DNA of 64,000 nt from an uncultured bacterium (GCA_949283255.1 CASDRS010000016.1:1-64000), one strand, 5' to 3'. Shown: positions 43,920 to 53,019, numbered from the stretch's first letter. Notes: generated from the sequence alone by a model not told the origin. Made by a program: numbers and translations.

Positions 43920-44967
43920 CTAGCACCTCTGCTTGTTTTGTTTGTTGGGAATTAAGTTTGTTTATAGCATAATTAACAAGTGCAAAAGCTCTAAAATACA
44001 AGTATTTCAATGTATCTTCGTCTTCTATTGCTTTTTTATTTGTTTCAAAATGTCTTATTTGATAATTGTTGCCAATATTTGTTAAAGTTGTATATTCATT
44101 ATTAAACATGTCACTATCTAAATCTCCGGCACACAATTCGCATAATTTTTTGGCACCTTTTTTCTTATCATCATTTAAAATTGTTTTGCTACGTTCAAGT
44201 GCATCCCAAATTTTTTCCACAGCACCTTGTCTATCACCTTTAATAAATTTTTCTCTACTCTCTTCAATAAGACTGTTTAATGGTTTGTCAGGGAATTTAA
44301 TTTGACTACTAAATAGCAGTTCAGTATTTATGTTTAAATCAAAAGCTGAACTTATATCACAAACATCATTAGCCGAATAACAATATTTTAGCATATTGCC
44401 AAAATCTTTTATTGCAATATCAATATCTTTTTTGGCATCTATAAAATAGCGTTTTCTAAACAAACCTTTAGTTACAATTTTATATATATCAGTTATTGGA
44501 TAGCGTTTTAAAAGATTTTCAACCCAAATCCTCCTAGTGGAACCATCATGAGTTTCATCAAATCCAAGAGTTTGAAAAAATTGAGTTATATAATATGAAG
44601 AACGATATGGGAATTTGTCATTATCTCCGACAATCATATTTGCCAAACTCGCTTCAAATTCTTCATCACATTCTCTTGCCTTTAAAAGTTTATGAGTTTC
44701 AATATCCTCTTTTGTTTTTGGAATATTTGTAAATTTATATATTTGGTCTTTGAATATTGTAGTTGCAATCATTACATTTGACCACAAGATATCTCCAGAG
44801 GATTCAAATAATACTAAAGAGGAAAATCTACTTTTGAAAGGTTCTTCTAAATTTTTTATAACGTTATTTTTTAGTGTCTGAGCTTCTTTAAGATTAATGC
44901 TTTTCTGTTCACAAATAAATTTGTGAAATGTTAGATATGCATCTTTTAAATTATCTACTTTGTTCAT
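43912..44967 (-). CDS. AbiJ/HEPN-like protein embedded in the type I R-M operon
   Basis: A 351-aa protein; start chosen at 44967, 1 base after the hsdM stop, because the longer frame begins inside hsdM. N-terminal half: helical, with FFQTLGFDETHDGSTRRIWVENLL, which recalls the N-terminal domain of AbiJ-type abortive infection proteins. C-terminal half (about 235-345): SREKFIKGDRQGAVEKIWDALERSKT, then LTNIGNNYQIRHFE and a helix, the pattern of a HEPN-type domain with an Arg-His pair. HEPN domains are often RNases. Co-translation with hsdM and hsdS suggests a back-up defence linked to the R-M complex. Family match is from memory of motifs only. Confidence 0.6.
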   Translation of the reverse strand: MNKVDNLKDAYLTFHKFICEQKSINLKEAQTLKNNVIKNLEEPFKSRFSSLVLFESSGDILWSNVMIATTIFKDQIYKFTNIPKTKEDIETHKLLKARECDEEFEASLANMIVGDNDKFPYRSSYYITQFFQTLGFDETHDGSTRRIWVENLLKRYPITDIYKIVTKGLFRKRYFIDAKKDIDIAIKDFGNMLKYCYSANDVCDISSAFDLNINTELLFSSQIKFPDKPLNSLIEESREKFIKGDRQGAVEKIWDALERSKTILNDDKKKGAKKLCELCAGDLDSDMFNNEYTTLTNIGNNYQIRHFETNKKAIEDEDTLKYLYFRAFALVNYAINKLNSQQTKQAEVLDD

Positions 44968-44968
44968 C

Positions 44969-46516
44969 CTACACCCCCAACTCATCTAAGTAGGCTTGGA
45001 CTTCTTGTTCTAGTTTTTGGATATTGGTTTTATGGGTTTTAATACTTTCTTTTACGGCTTGTAAATCCACCTCAGCTTCAGGTTCAAAAGTATCTACATA
45101 GCGAGGGATATTCAAATTGTAGTCATTTTCTTCTATTTCTTCCATAGTTGCAATATGGCAGAACTTTTCAATTTCCTTGCGTTCAGCGTATGCTGAAACT
45201 ATTCTTTCAATATCTTCATCAGATATAGAATTTTGGTTTTTGCCTTGAACATAGTATTTTGAAGCGTCTATGAAACAAATATTTCCACTGTTGCCGTTTC
45301 TTTCTCTTTTTAGAATTAAACAACATACTGGGATTGAAGTTCCTTGGAAACAGTTTGCAGGCAACCCGATTACTGCGTCCAAGTAATTCATATTTTTAAC
45401 AATATGTTTTCTTATTGTTTCTTCTGCATTACCTCTAAATAATACGCCATGAGGCAATAGAACAGCTATTCTTCCATCTTCTGCCATATGATAAATCATA
45501 TGTTGCACAAAGGCAAAATCGGCTGTGGATTTTGGTGCAAGTTTTCCATATACAGAAAATCTATCATCATCCAAAAACTTAGGATTTGCAGACCAAGAAG
45601 TCGAATAAGGCGGGTTTGCGACTTGGACTGTATATTGTCTATCAGGATTTTGGTCTTTTTCAAGAGTATCAACATTTAGAATTTCAAATTTCTTATAATC
45701 TATACCATGGAGCAACATATTCATTCTTGCAAGGTTGTAGGTTGTGCTTGTAAGTTCTTGACCGAAGTATTGACCTACTTTGCAGTATTTACCAACTTGT
45801 AAAAGCAAACCGCCTGAACCGCAAGCACAATCTGAAACCGTTTTTGCTTCTGTTAAACCAACGGTTGCAAGTCTTGCAACAAGTTTTGACATATTAACAG
45901 GAGTATAGAATTCTCCGCCTTTTTTGCCTGCAGTTTGTGCAAACATACCGATAAGGTATTCATAAGCATCACCAAGAACATCGAGTTCCATATTTTCAAG
46001 GTGAAAATCTATTGTATTAATAGTATTCAAGATTTTAGCTATAAGTTTAGATTTTTCGCTTACCATTTTGCCAAGCTTTGAGGACTTTAAGTCCATATCT
46101 TCCCAAAGACCGTCAAAGTCTTGTTCGGATTCTTGTCCGATTGTGGATTCTGTTATTTCTGAAATAGCTTTTTCAAGATAATCTATACCAAATTCACCCT
46201 TTGCAATCATTTTAATCAAATATGAAAACAGATACTTAGGTTCAATGATATATCCAAGATGGTCTAAACAGTCTTCGCTCAAGGATTCTTTGTAGTCTTC
46301 TTTTTCCCAAGCCTCTTCATAAGTGATATTATCGTGTTTTAGAAGTTCATTAATATAATTTTGAGTTCTTTCTGATAAGTAGCGATAGAAGATTAAGCCC
46401 AAAATGTAGTTTTTGAACTCATAAGCCTCCATATTTCCACGAAGCTCGTTTGCCATTTCCCAAAGCTTTGTATGCAGTTCAGATTTTTGTTCCTTTTGTA
46501 TTTGTACTGTACTCAT
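44969..46516 (-). CDS. hsdM: Type I restriction-modification DNA methyltransferase subunit
   Basis: A 515-aa N6-adenine methyltransferase. N-terminal helical domain (ELHTKLWEMANELRGNMEAYEFKNYILGLIFYRYLSER), then GGEFYTPVNMSKLVARL, the SAM-binding SDCACGSGGLLLQ (about residue 228) and the catalytic NPPY in VANPPYSTSW (about 300). A C-terminal coiled coil contacts HsdS. AGGAG precedes the ATG. It sits 8 bases after hsdR and 1 base before the AbiJ/HEPN-like gene. Confidence 0.97.
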   Translation of the reverse strand: MSTVQIQKEQKSELHTKLWEMANELRGNMEAYEFKNYILGLIFYRYLSERTQNYINELLKHDNITYEEAWEKEDYKESLSEDCLDHLGYIIEPKYLFSYLIKMIAKGEFGIDYLEKAISEITESTIGQESEQDFDGLWEDMDLKSSKLGKMVSEKSKLIAKILNTINTIDFHLENMELDVLGDAYEYLIGMFAQTAGKKGGEFYTPVNMSKLVARLATVGLTEAKTVSDCACGSGGLLLQVGKYCKVGQYFGQELTSTTYNLARMNMLLHGIDYKKFEILNVDTLEKDQNPDRQYTVQVANPPYSTSWSANPKFLDDDRFSVYGKLAPKSTADFAFVQHMIYHMAEDGRIAVLLPHGVLFRGNAEETIRKHIVKNMNYLDAVIGLPANCFQGTSIPVCCLILKRERNGNSGNICFIDASKYYVQGKNQNSISDEDIERIVSAYAERKEIEKFCHIATMEEIEENDYNLNIPRYVDTFEPEAEVDLQAVKESIKTHKTNIQKLEQEVQAYLDELGV

Positions 46517-46524
46517 CGCTACTC

Positions 46525-49305
46525 CTATTGATATTTAGTAACATTGTTGATAATAAATTCCATAATCTTTTCAACTAAAGATTTTTTCTTGAAGTATGGA
46601 ATATCGCTTGTGATTCCTTCTCTGATTTTGTCTTTGTCCAGAATTTCAGTAAATTCATAATCGTTTATGGAATTCTTTATAAAATCAGGTTCAAGTTTGT
46701 TTTCAGAAGCAAAGTCTTCAATTTCCTTATTCCTTTGAGCTGTTTCAAAGTTTGAATATTCTTCATCCACTGAATCATTCGCAGACATTTTTGGAACAAC
46801 TTCACCTATGAATTGTTTAATCAAGTCAACTTTTCTTCTTAATTCTGGGTTGTCGCTTCTATCAAGTTCTTTATAGATATTATTAATATCTTTTTCTTTT
46901 TGTTCGTGGTCAGTGAAATCAATGTTTCTTAAGAGGTTCATAATATATGCGACATTAATTTTATCAGTCTGAATAATTTCAATAGAAAAATCTATGTCAT
47001 TAAGTATAGAAACCTTTTCAGCTTGTTTTACTTTTCTTATATTGTCATTTATTGTTAAATATCTACTTTTATAATCTTCATAACTTTGTTGTGTCATTAT
47101 AAGCTCTAAATCTTCCCAACTAAATTCAACAAAGGTTTTTAGGATTAAAAGTATCTTTGACAATTCTCTAAAGGCTATGACAAATTTTGCTTGGTCGTTT
47201 TCATCCATCAAACCATCTACAGCTTGAGGAGTTGAAGCCATTTTATAAAGCTCAGCTGAGTATTGTTCAAATTGGTCTTTGTAATAGTCATAATCTTTAA
47301 CTAAAACTTCTTCTGCTTTATCTGTTTGGCTGAATAGTTTTATAGCATCATCTGTTTTCTTTTTAAGGTTTCTATAACAAACAATGTTCCCAAACGGTTT
47401 TGTCTCTTTTTCAACCCTGTTTGTCCTTGAAAATGCTTGCAATAAGTTATGCCAATCCAAGTTTTTATCAACATATAAGGTATTCAAAGGTCTTGAATCA
47501 AAACCTGTAAGATACATGTTTACAACTAATAGAATGTCAATTTGCGGATTTTTCTTTTGCTTTAATCTGTTTGAAATATCTTTGTTATAAGCACTAAAAG
47601 TATTAGTATCAAAGTTTGTTTCAAACATTTGATTATAATCTTTGATAATTCTTTCTAAGCTATCTCTTGAATGTTCTTCTTTATTGGATAAATCCTCGTT
47701 ACTTCCATAAGAATACACAGCTGCGATATTATAATTATGTTTGCCCTCATCTTTTAACTTTTTAAAAGTGTCATAATATTTTATCAGCTGAGGAATTGAT
47801 GAAACCGCAAAAATTGAAGTATATTTACCGTTTCTTGTCTTTAGTGAGTGGTGATTAATGATATGATTTGCAATCATACTAATTCTTTCATCAGCCATAA
47901 AGACTTCTTCAGTATCAATACCCTCTACTTTTGTATCATCATTTTCATCGTATTCACCTTCATAAGTTTGGATGTATTCAATCGAAAATCCCAAAACATT
48001 ATGGTCGTGGATAGCGTTTTTAATTAAGTATGCATGAAGAAGTTTTTGGAACATATCGGCAGTTGTTCTGCCGTCTTGAGATTTATTCTCTACAAAACGA
48101 GGAGTCCCAGTAAAACCAAAATATTGAGCATTGACAAAGTATCTTTTTATTTGGTTATGCATTTCACCAAATTGTGAACGATGGCACTCATCTATAATGA
48201 AAATAACTTTATCGTTTTTATATTTATTCATTACCTCTAAATATTTAGGAGTATTTAGAGCTTTTGCCATTTTTTGAATAGTTGTTACTATAAGTTTTTT
48301 ATTTGGATCTTTAACTTGTTTTACAAGGACCTTTGTATCGTCTGTATTATCAACGCAGTCTTTTTCAAATTTGTTAAATTCTTCAATCGTTTGAGTATCA
48401 AGGTCTTTTCTATCTATCAAAAAGAAAACTTTTGCTATACTTGGTTCGTTCTTTAGCAAGTTTGCACATTTCCAGCTTGTTAATGTTTTTCCTGAACCTG
48501 TTGTATGCCAAATATAGCCGTTAGAATTAGTGTTTAGAGCTTGTCTTATAAGTGCTTCTGTTGCATAAACCTGATAAGGTCGCATTACAATTAGGCATTT
48601 ATCAGTATCATTGATAACCATATACTTAGTTATCATTTTTAACAGGCGGTTTTTCTCTAAAAATTCAGAAGAGAAGTTTTCAAGTATGTTAATACGCTCG
48701 TTATCTTCTCTTGTCCAATAAAAAGTCAAAGACTTCATTATTCTGGGCTCGTTAGTATTGGCGAAATATCTTGTCTCAACACCATTAGAAACTACAAAAA
48801 TTTGAATATATTTAAATAGCTCTTTAAAAGAGTGTTGTCGATATCTGTCTATTTGATTTATAGCTTGGTTAATATCTACCCCACGCCTTTTAAGTTCAAT
48901 TTGAACAAGGGGTAAACCGTTTATCAAGATAGTAACATCATACCTATTAACATATTTGCCTTGAACGGTTACTTGGTTTGTTACCTGATAAACATTGTCC
49001 TCGGGGGTGTCATTAAGAAAGTTTATATATACTTGCTTGCCATTGTCTCTATCTAATATGAATTGGTCTCTAAGTTGTTTTGCAGATTGATAAACATTTT
49101 TACCATTAAGATAAATAAGAATCCTTTCAAACTCTTTATCGGATAAATCAACACCATCAAGGACGTTTTTATTAATGTAGTTAAGCTGTACCCTAAAATT
49201 ATTTTCAAGAGCCTTGTAATCTTCTAATTTTATATAGTTATACCCCTGAGAAGACAACTTGTTTATTAATTGCTTCTCTAATTCTGCTTCACTTTGATAA
49301 GACAT
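46525..49305 (-). CDS. hsdR: Type I restriction enzyme motor/endonuclease subunit
   Basis: A 926-aa translocase-nuclease. The start at 49305 is chosen because AGGGAG lies 8 bases before it; a GTG 9 bases upstream is too close to that site. N-terminal PD-(D/E)XK nuclease (DVTILINGLPLVQIELKRRG, about residues 120-140), superfamily 2 helicase motifs WHTTGSGKTLTSWK (about 267), FFLIDRKDLDTQT, IIDECHRSQFG (about 370), TGTPRF, and motif VI LLQAFSRTNRV. A C-terminal helical domain binds HsdM. Gene order is R-M-x-S on one strand. A possible extended -10 (TGCTATTAT) lies upstream near 49330. Confidence 0.96.
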   Translation of the reverse strand: MSYQSEAELEKQLINKLSSQGYNYIKLEDYKALENNFRVQLNYINKNVLDGVDLSDKEFERILIYLNGKNVYQSAKQLRDQFILDRDNGKQVYINFLNDTPEDNVYQVTNQVTVQGKYVNRYDVTILINGLPLVQIELKRRGVDINQAINQIDRYRQHSFKELFKYIQIFVVSNGVETRYFANTNEPRIMKSLTFYWTREDNERINILENFSSEFLEKNRLLKMITKYMVINDTDKCLIVMRPYQVYATEALIRQALNTNSNGYIWHTTGSGKTLTSWKCANLLKNEPSIAKVFFLIDRKDLDTQTIEEFNKFEKDCVDNTDDTKVLVKQVKDPNKKLIVTTIQKMAKALNTPKYLEVMNKYKNDKVIFIIDECHRSQFGEMHNQIKRYFVNAQYFGFTGTPRFVENKSQDGRTTADMFQKLLHAYLIKNAIHDHNVLGFSIEYIQTYEGEYDENDDTKVEGIDTEEVFMADERISMIANHIINHHSLKTRNGKYTSIFAVSSIPQLIKYYDTFKKLKDEGKHNYNIAAVYSYGSNEDLSNKEEHSRDSLERIIKDYNQMFETNFDTNTFSAYNKDISNRLKQKKNPQIDILLVVNMYLTGFDSRPLNTLYVDKNLDWHNLLQAFSRTNRVEKETKPFGNIVCYRNLKKKTDDAIKLFSQTDKAEEVLVKDYDYYKDQFEQYSAELYKMASTPQAVDGLMDENDQAKFVIAFRELSKILLILKTFVEFSWEDLELIMTQQSYEDYKSRYLTINDNIRKVKQAEKVSILNDIDFSIEIIQTDKINVAYIMNLLRNIDFTDHEQKEKDINNIYKELDRSDNPELRRKVDLIKQFIGEVVPKMSANDSVDEEYSNFETAQRNKEIEDFASENKLEPDFIKNSINDYEFTEILDKDKIREGITSDIPYFKKKSLVEKIMEFIINNVTKYQ

Positions 49306-49475
49306 TCCACGCACTCCCTAATTCCTCTTTATAATAGCATAAACATCATAATATATATTGAACTTTCTCATTCATAAAACACTATTACATAAACTTGTAC
49401 AAATTCGTCGAGAGCTTTATAATATAATTTCGCAAACTTTGTGTTTTAGATTGCTTGAATAAAAGCAGGTAATTT

Positions 49476-50228
49476 TTATATAAATAGCTCGTTTTCTTTT
49501 TTGACTATACATGCTTTTCTTATCGCAAAGCCTGCCAACAACGTAATTATCTTACTTATTCTTTTTGCGGATTGTGGACAATTATAAACACATCGCATAC
49601 AAGATATACATTTTTGAGAATCTATTTCAGATAAGTTATTGATATTGATTGCTCCTACGGGACAGTTTTTGGCGCACAGTCCACATTTATTACACTTCTT
49701 TGTCGTTTTCGGGATTAGACCTACCCCATTAAATTCTTTATATGGATGATTGCCCGGAATATTTGGTTTTGTTTCGTCTGATTTGTTTAACTTTTCTTTT
49801 ATTTTCGTTGCAAAACTTCTTAATTGGTCTGCATCTTCATTATCAGGTCTGTTTTTTGCATATTTCCTGACAATAGAATGCTCAGCAACTGCCGAAATTG
49901 CACCTATAACTTTATATCCGTTCTTTGTTGCCTCATCTGCTATTTCTAACAGTGTGTCTTCGTATGCTCGATTGCCATATACGGCTACGACAACGGCTTT
50001 TATCCCGTTACCTTTAATCTGGGTTAATCTTTCAATTGCAATCTTTGGAGCTCTGCCTCCAAATGATGGCATAGCTATTATTGCTAAATCTCCATTTAAG
50101 TTACAAGGTTGCAATTGCGTTTTTGATAAGTCTATTTCTTCTATGTCTTGACTTAATTCTTTCGAAATTATATCTGCTACCTTTTTTGTGCCGCCTGTCG
50201 GGCTAAAAAATATATTATATATTTTCAT
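49476..50228 (-). CDS. EFR1-type flavodoxin plus double [4Fe-4S] ferredoxin protein
   Basis: A 250-aa fusion. Residues 1-150 are a flavodoxin-like domain with the FMN phosphate loop FSPTGGTKKVA and the strand LAIIAMPSFGGRAP. Residues 180-225 are a bacterial ferredoxin with two cluster motifs, CNKCGLCAKNCPVGAIN and CISCMRCVYNCP. Such EFR1-family proteins move low-potential electrons in anaerobes; the partner is unknown. AAGGA precedes the ATG. Monocistronic, between hsdR and the HNH gene on the same strand. Confidence 0.9.
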   Translation of the reverse strand: MKIYNIFFSPTGGTKKVADIISKELSQDIEEIDLSKTQLQPCNLNGDLAIIAMPSFGGRAPKIAIERLTQIKGNGIKAVVVAVYGNRAYEDTLLEIADEATKNGYKVIGAISAVAEHSIVRKYAKNRPDNEDADQLRSFATKIKEKLNKSDETKPNIPGNHPYKEFNGVGLIPKTTKKCNKCGLCAKNCPVGAININNLSEIDSQKCISCMRCVYNCPQSAKRISKIITLLAGFAIRKACIVKKENELFI

Positions 50229-50270
50229 ATCTTTGTCCTTAGTATTCCTAATATTATTGTCTTATGTCTT

Positions 50271-50846
50271 TTATTGCTTTATGCAACAATCAATGTCCAA
50301 GACTGTAATATCTCCGTCTCCGTCTAAATCTTCACTATGTAATGTCCCATTACATTCGTGACAGTGATAAATTGTTTTTAGATATTTCTTTTCTACTAAA
50401 GGATCGATAATGTCTTGAAATTTCTTCTCTTCGGGATGCATATCGTGATAAAAAGTGTATAATCCTTTTGTCCCTTTGCCGCCTGCTCCGTTACATTTTT
50501 TGCAAGCCCAAATTTGGTTATGTATCCCTAAAATTCTTTCACATGTCTTGCATTCCGGTCTGATGTTTATGCAACGAGGAACTATGTGTTCTCTTTCCAA
50601 ATCCTCGGTTGAACCGCAATAAAAACATCTTTTCTCTGCTTCTACAAATTGCCAATCTTCTCGAGATATATCTGACCATTTCATCTCTCCGCTGATTAAT
50701 TTGCGGACTGTATTCCTTATATAACCAAAACTTTTTGCCTTAGCTTCTTTCCCGTCTTTGTATTTGAAAGCACTTTTTGCCATGATTTTTGCATATTGAT
50801 AAAATATCATGTGTTCTATTGTTTTGATTTCTTTTATTGGTGGCAT
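50271..50846 (-). CDS. HNH-type zinc protein with a C-terminal EF-hand/dockerin-like loop
   Basis: A 191-aa protein. Residues about 72-135 carry CFYCGSTEDLEREHIVPR, CKTCERI and CKKCNGAGG, the Cys-rich version of the HNH nuclease fold, in which EH is the catalytic start. A third Cys pair, CHECNG, lies near 165. The last 17 residues contain DLDGDGDITVLD, a canonical calcium loop (D-x-D-x-D-G-x-I-x-x-x-D) followed by IDCC, like half of a dockerin repeat. No signal peptide. It could be an endonuclease of a defence or mobile system; the calcium loop on such a protein is odd. Confidence 0.65.
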   Translation of the reverse strand: MPPIKEIKTIEHMIFYQYAKIMAKSAFKYKDGKEAKAKSFGYIRNTVRKLISGEMKWSDISREDWQFVEAEKRCFYCGSTEDLEREHIVPRCINIRPECKTCERILGIHNQIWACKKCNGAGGKGTKGLYTFYHDMHPEEKKFQDIIDPLVEKKYLKTIYHCHECNGTLHSEDLDGDGDITVLDIDCCIKQ

Positions 50847-51012
50847 ATATACTCCAGTTATTTATTATAAAATGTGTTTGTCGATTTTAGATATTTTGAT
50901 TATAGCATAAATTTTGATTATGATTGGCTTTTAATTGCTGATTTGATTTAATCCGATTTTCTAAAACGTTTGTTTAATTTTTATGTTATTCTTAAGAAAA
51001 AAGGAGCTTTAG

Positions 51013-51453
51013 ATGAAATTTGACGGTATTGATATTGATGGAAATGAAAAAAGTTTTGAGCTGAAAGATTTTCAGGCTGATAAAATTGTTTTGTATTTTT
51101 ATCCTAAAGATAATACTTCGGGCTGTACTCAGGAAGCGTGCGATTTTAGAGATAATATAAACCGTATTACTAAATATGCTACTGTTGTTGGAGTTAGTCC
51201 TGATTCTATCAAAAGTCATAAATCCTTTAAAGCAAAACAAGATTTGAACTTCGTTTTACTCTCAGATCCTGAGCACGTGCTTGCTGAACAGTTTGGGGTT
51301 TGGAAAGAAAAATCTATGTATGGTAGAAAATATATGGGTATTGAGCGCTCCACATTTGTTTTGGACAAGTCCGGTAATATCGAAAAAGAGTGGAGAAAAG
51401 TTAAAGTAAAAGGTCATGTTGATGATGTTATCAACTATTTGACAGGTTTGTAA
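51013..51453 (+). CDS. bcp: Peroxiredoxin, BCP/PrxQ type
   Basis: A 146-aa thiol peroxidase. The peroxidatic and resolving cysteines sit five residues apart in TSGCTQEACDFRD (C-x4-C), the atypical 2-Cys PrxQ arrangement. LYFYPKDNT before it and VVGVSPDSIKSHKSFKAKQ and LSDPEHVLAEQFGVW after it are family hallmarks. Detoxifies hydrogen peroxide and organic hydroperoxides with thioredoxin. AAAGGAG precedes the ATG. The promoter of the following gene lies in its last codons. Confidence 0.93.
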   Translation: MKFDGIDIDGNEKSFELKDFQADKIVLYFYPKDNTSGCTQEACDFRDNINRITKYATVVGVSPDSIKSHKSFKAKQDLNFVLLSDPEHVLAEQFGVWKEKSMYGRKYMGIERSTFVLDKSGNIEKEWRKVKVKGHVDDVINYLTGL

Positions 51454-51467
51454 TATATATTTCTTAT
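51439..51467 (+). promoter_or_regulatory. Promoter of the membrane-protein gene at 51480
   Basis: Perfect TTGACA at 51439-51444 inside the end of the peroxiredoxin gene, 17-base spacer, TCTTAT at 51462-51467. The ATG at 51480 follows 12 bases later without a Shine-Dalgarno sequence, so the leader would be about 5-6 bases. Confidence 0.5.
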
Positions 51468-51479
51468 TGTTTTATTATT

Positions 51480-52424
51480 ATGAATACTAAAGGTTTAAAA
51501 ACAGTTAGATTTGAGCGATATTTGTTTGGTGTGCTTATGGCCATATCCATGGTTTGGTTGGCTGAGTTAAGCGGGGAAAAAGAAATTATTTTCCCTGAAA
51601 TTTGTGCTCTCACAATTGGTGCGTGGGTTTCTGAACAGCAGCCTTGGGCGGTTAATAAACGCAGAATATTTTGGCTTATGTCTGCTGCGGCTTGGTTTGG
51701 AGTTTTAATCGTAAGATATTGCCCTTTGCCGCTTATTCTTCAGGTTTGTATATGTTTCGCTTTTTCCGGTTCGATTCTGACTGCTTGTCAGACTAATTTT
51801 GTACCTATCATTTCTGCTTGTATTTTGCCTGTTTATCTAAAAACTACAAGCTTTGTTTATCCTGCGGCTGTTATGATTATGGCGTTGATTATTATTTTTG
51901 CCCAGTGGATTATGGAAAAAAATCACCTAAGACCTGTTAATAAATTTGTGCCTTGTCATTTTGATTTAAAGCTTCAGATTATCAAGTGGACTAAGTTATT
52001 GACGGTTTTTGGGTTAATTGCTCTTATTCCTTTTAAGGCTCATCAGATTTATTTTTTGGCCCCGCCTTTGATTGTTATGTTTACGGAATTGTCTAACCCA
52101 AAGAGTCCTGCAAGAAAAAAGCCCGCTTATATTGCAGGATTGATGACTTTCAGCGCTTTCATCGGAAGTTTTTGCAGATTATTTTTTAATGTTTATTTAA
52201 ATATGCCGCTTTCAATTTGTACGGCGCTGGCATGTTGTGTTTTATTTATCGCTCTTAATAAAGTTAGAATTAACTTCCCTCCTGCAGGGGCTGTTTTGCT
52301 TATTCCAATGATTTTAGATAAAAACTTACTCTTCAGGTTCCCTATAGAGGTTTTTGTTGGAGCCGTTATCCTTTGCTATGTCGCTATGGTTTTATTTAAG
52401 AGCCCAAGAGCAATAGAAAATTAA
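51480..52424 (+). CDS. Integral membrane protein of unknown function (HPP-like?)
   Basis: A 314-aa protein with about eight hydrophobic segments arranged as two groups around a hydrophilic loop (residues 137-160). The C-terminal group has NFPPAGAVLLIPMIL followed by a final helix, which faintly recalls the HPP family (HPPAGA motif), but the defining His is Phe here. The N-terminal stretch GVLMAISMVWLAEL and ICALTIGAWVSEQQPW is unassigned. No signal peptide, no cofactor motif. It lies 26 bases after the peroxiredoxin gene but has its own promoter. Stop is 1 base from the convergent DNA-glycosylase gene. Confidence 0.7.
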   Translation: MNTKGLKTVRFERYLFGVLMAISMVWLAELSGEKEIIFPEICALTIGAWVSEQQPWAVNKRRIFWLMSAAAWFGVLIVRYCPLPLILQVCICFAFSGSILTACQTNFVPIISACILPVYLKTTSFVYPAAVMIMALIIIFAQWIMEKNHLRPVNKFVPCHFDLKLQIIKWTKLLTVFGLIALIPFKAHQIYFLAPPLIVMFTELSNPKSPARKKPAYIAGLMTFSAFIGSFCRLFFNVYLNMPLSICTALACCVLFIALNKVRINFPPAGAVLLIPMILDKNLLFRFPIEVFVGAVILCYVAMVLFKSPRAIEN

Positions 52425-52425
52425 G

Positions 52426-52920
52426 TTATTCAATTACAACGGCTTTTGACCATTCATTATACAAATCTTCGGGTTTATATTTTGCATTCGCAGGACTTGT
52501 CGAGGGTAGTTTGTAGCAATTGTATTGTTCTAATATTTGAGGAAAATATTTTTTAAACGACAAATAAGATTTGTTTCCATTAAAACATATTCTTTTAATA
52601 TTATATTTTTTCAGTAGTTTTGGAATATCATTCGGAATTTCATTTTCTATGTTTGAATCTAAGCTGCCATCCCTATTACAAGTTGCTATTACATCCCAAA
52701 GCGCAATTTTATTTTTTAACAATATTTTTAATTTTTCGGGATAAATTTTTTGAGCTAAATCTTTGCAATTACAACATTTTCCCATAAGTTTCCAAAATCT
52801 GTTTTGAGGGTGGGCATAATATTGCTGTTCTTTCAGAGATTTTATACCGGGCATTGAACCTAATATAAGGACTTCAGAATTTTTATCTATATTTGGTAAA
52901 AAACTTTTGCATATACTCAT
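52426..52920 (-). CDS. Uracil-DNA glycosylase superfamily, deoxyinosine (hypoxanthine) glycosylase type
   Basis: A 164-aa base-excision repair enzyme. Motif 1 reads LILGSMPGIKSLKEQQYYAHPQNRFWKLMG, motif 2 the ALWDVIATCNRDGSLDSNI region, and the C-terminal loop KLPSTSPANAKY. This set, with SMPG at the active site and STSPAN near the end, is that of the family that removes hypoxanthine (from adenine deamination) and related lesions rather than classical Ung. The ATG is 6 bases after an extended -10 box and has no Shine-Dalgarno sequence. Confidence 0.88.
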   Translation of the reverse strand: MSICKSFLPNIDKNSEVLILGSMPGIKSLKEQQYYAHPQNRFWKLMGKCCNCKDLAQKIYPEKLKILLKNKIALWDVIATCNRDGSLDSNIENEIPNDIPKLLKKYNIKRICFNGNKSYLSFKKYFPQILEQYNCYKLPSTSPANAKYKPEDLYNEWSKAVVIE

Positions 52921-52926
52921 ACAAAG

Positions 52927-52935
52927 ATTTTAGCA
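52927..52935 (-). promoter_or_regulatory. Extended -10 promoter of the DNA-glycosylase gene (leaderless)
   Basis: On the minus strand TG-c-TAAAAT (52935-52927), then 6 bases and the ATG at 52920. This nearly matches the rimI promoter (TG-c-TAAGAT, 6 bases, ATG). No clear -35. Confidence 0.45.
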
Positions 52936-53002
52936 CGAATGTCTGTTTAAATTTTTATATGCTTTATTTTGCAAATCCTTTTTCCCTGAAATTTATCTTT
53001 TA

Positions 53003-53011
53003 TGTTAAAAT
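53003..53011 (+). promoter_or_regulatory. Extended -10 promoter of the gene at 53020 (leaderless)
   Basis: TG-t-TAAAAT at 53003-53011, 8 bases before the ATG at 53020, which has no Shine-Dalgarno sequence. No clear -35. Confidence 0.4.
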
Positions 53012-53019
53012 TTTATATT

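Noticed and set aside
42678-49305. Phase-variable (inverting) type I R-M locus
   Set aside because: Only one hsdS is present, with no second specificity fragment or recombinase beside it.
51480-52424. Firm assignment to the HPP family
   Set aside because: Only a PPAGA stretch resembles the family motif and the defining His is Phe; kept as unknown membrane protein.
41032-52435. Integrative element bounded by attachment repeats at the tRNA-Ala 3' end
   Set aside because: I could not find a second copy of the tRNA 3' end downstream, and there is no integrase gene, so no element boundaries can be claimed.
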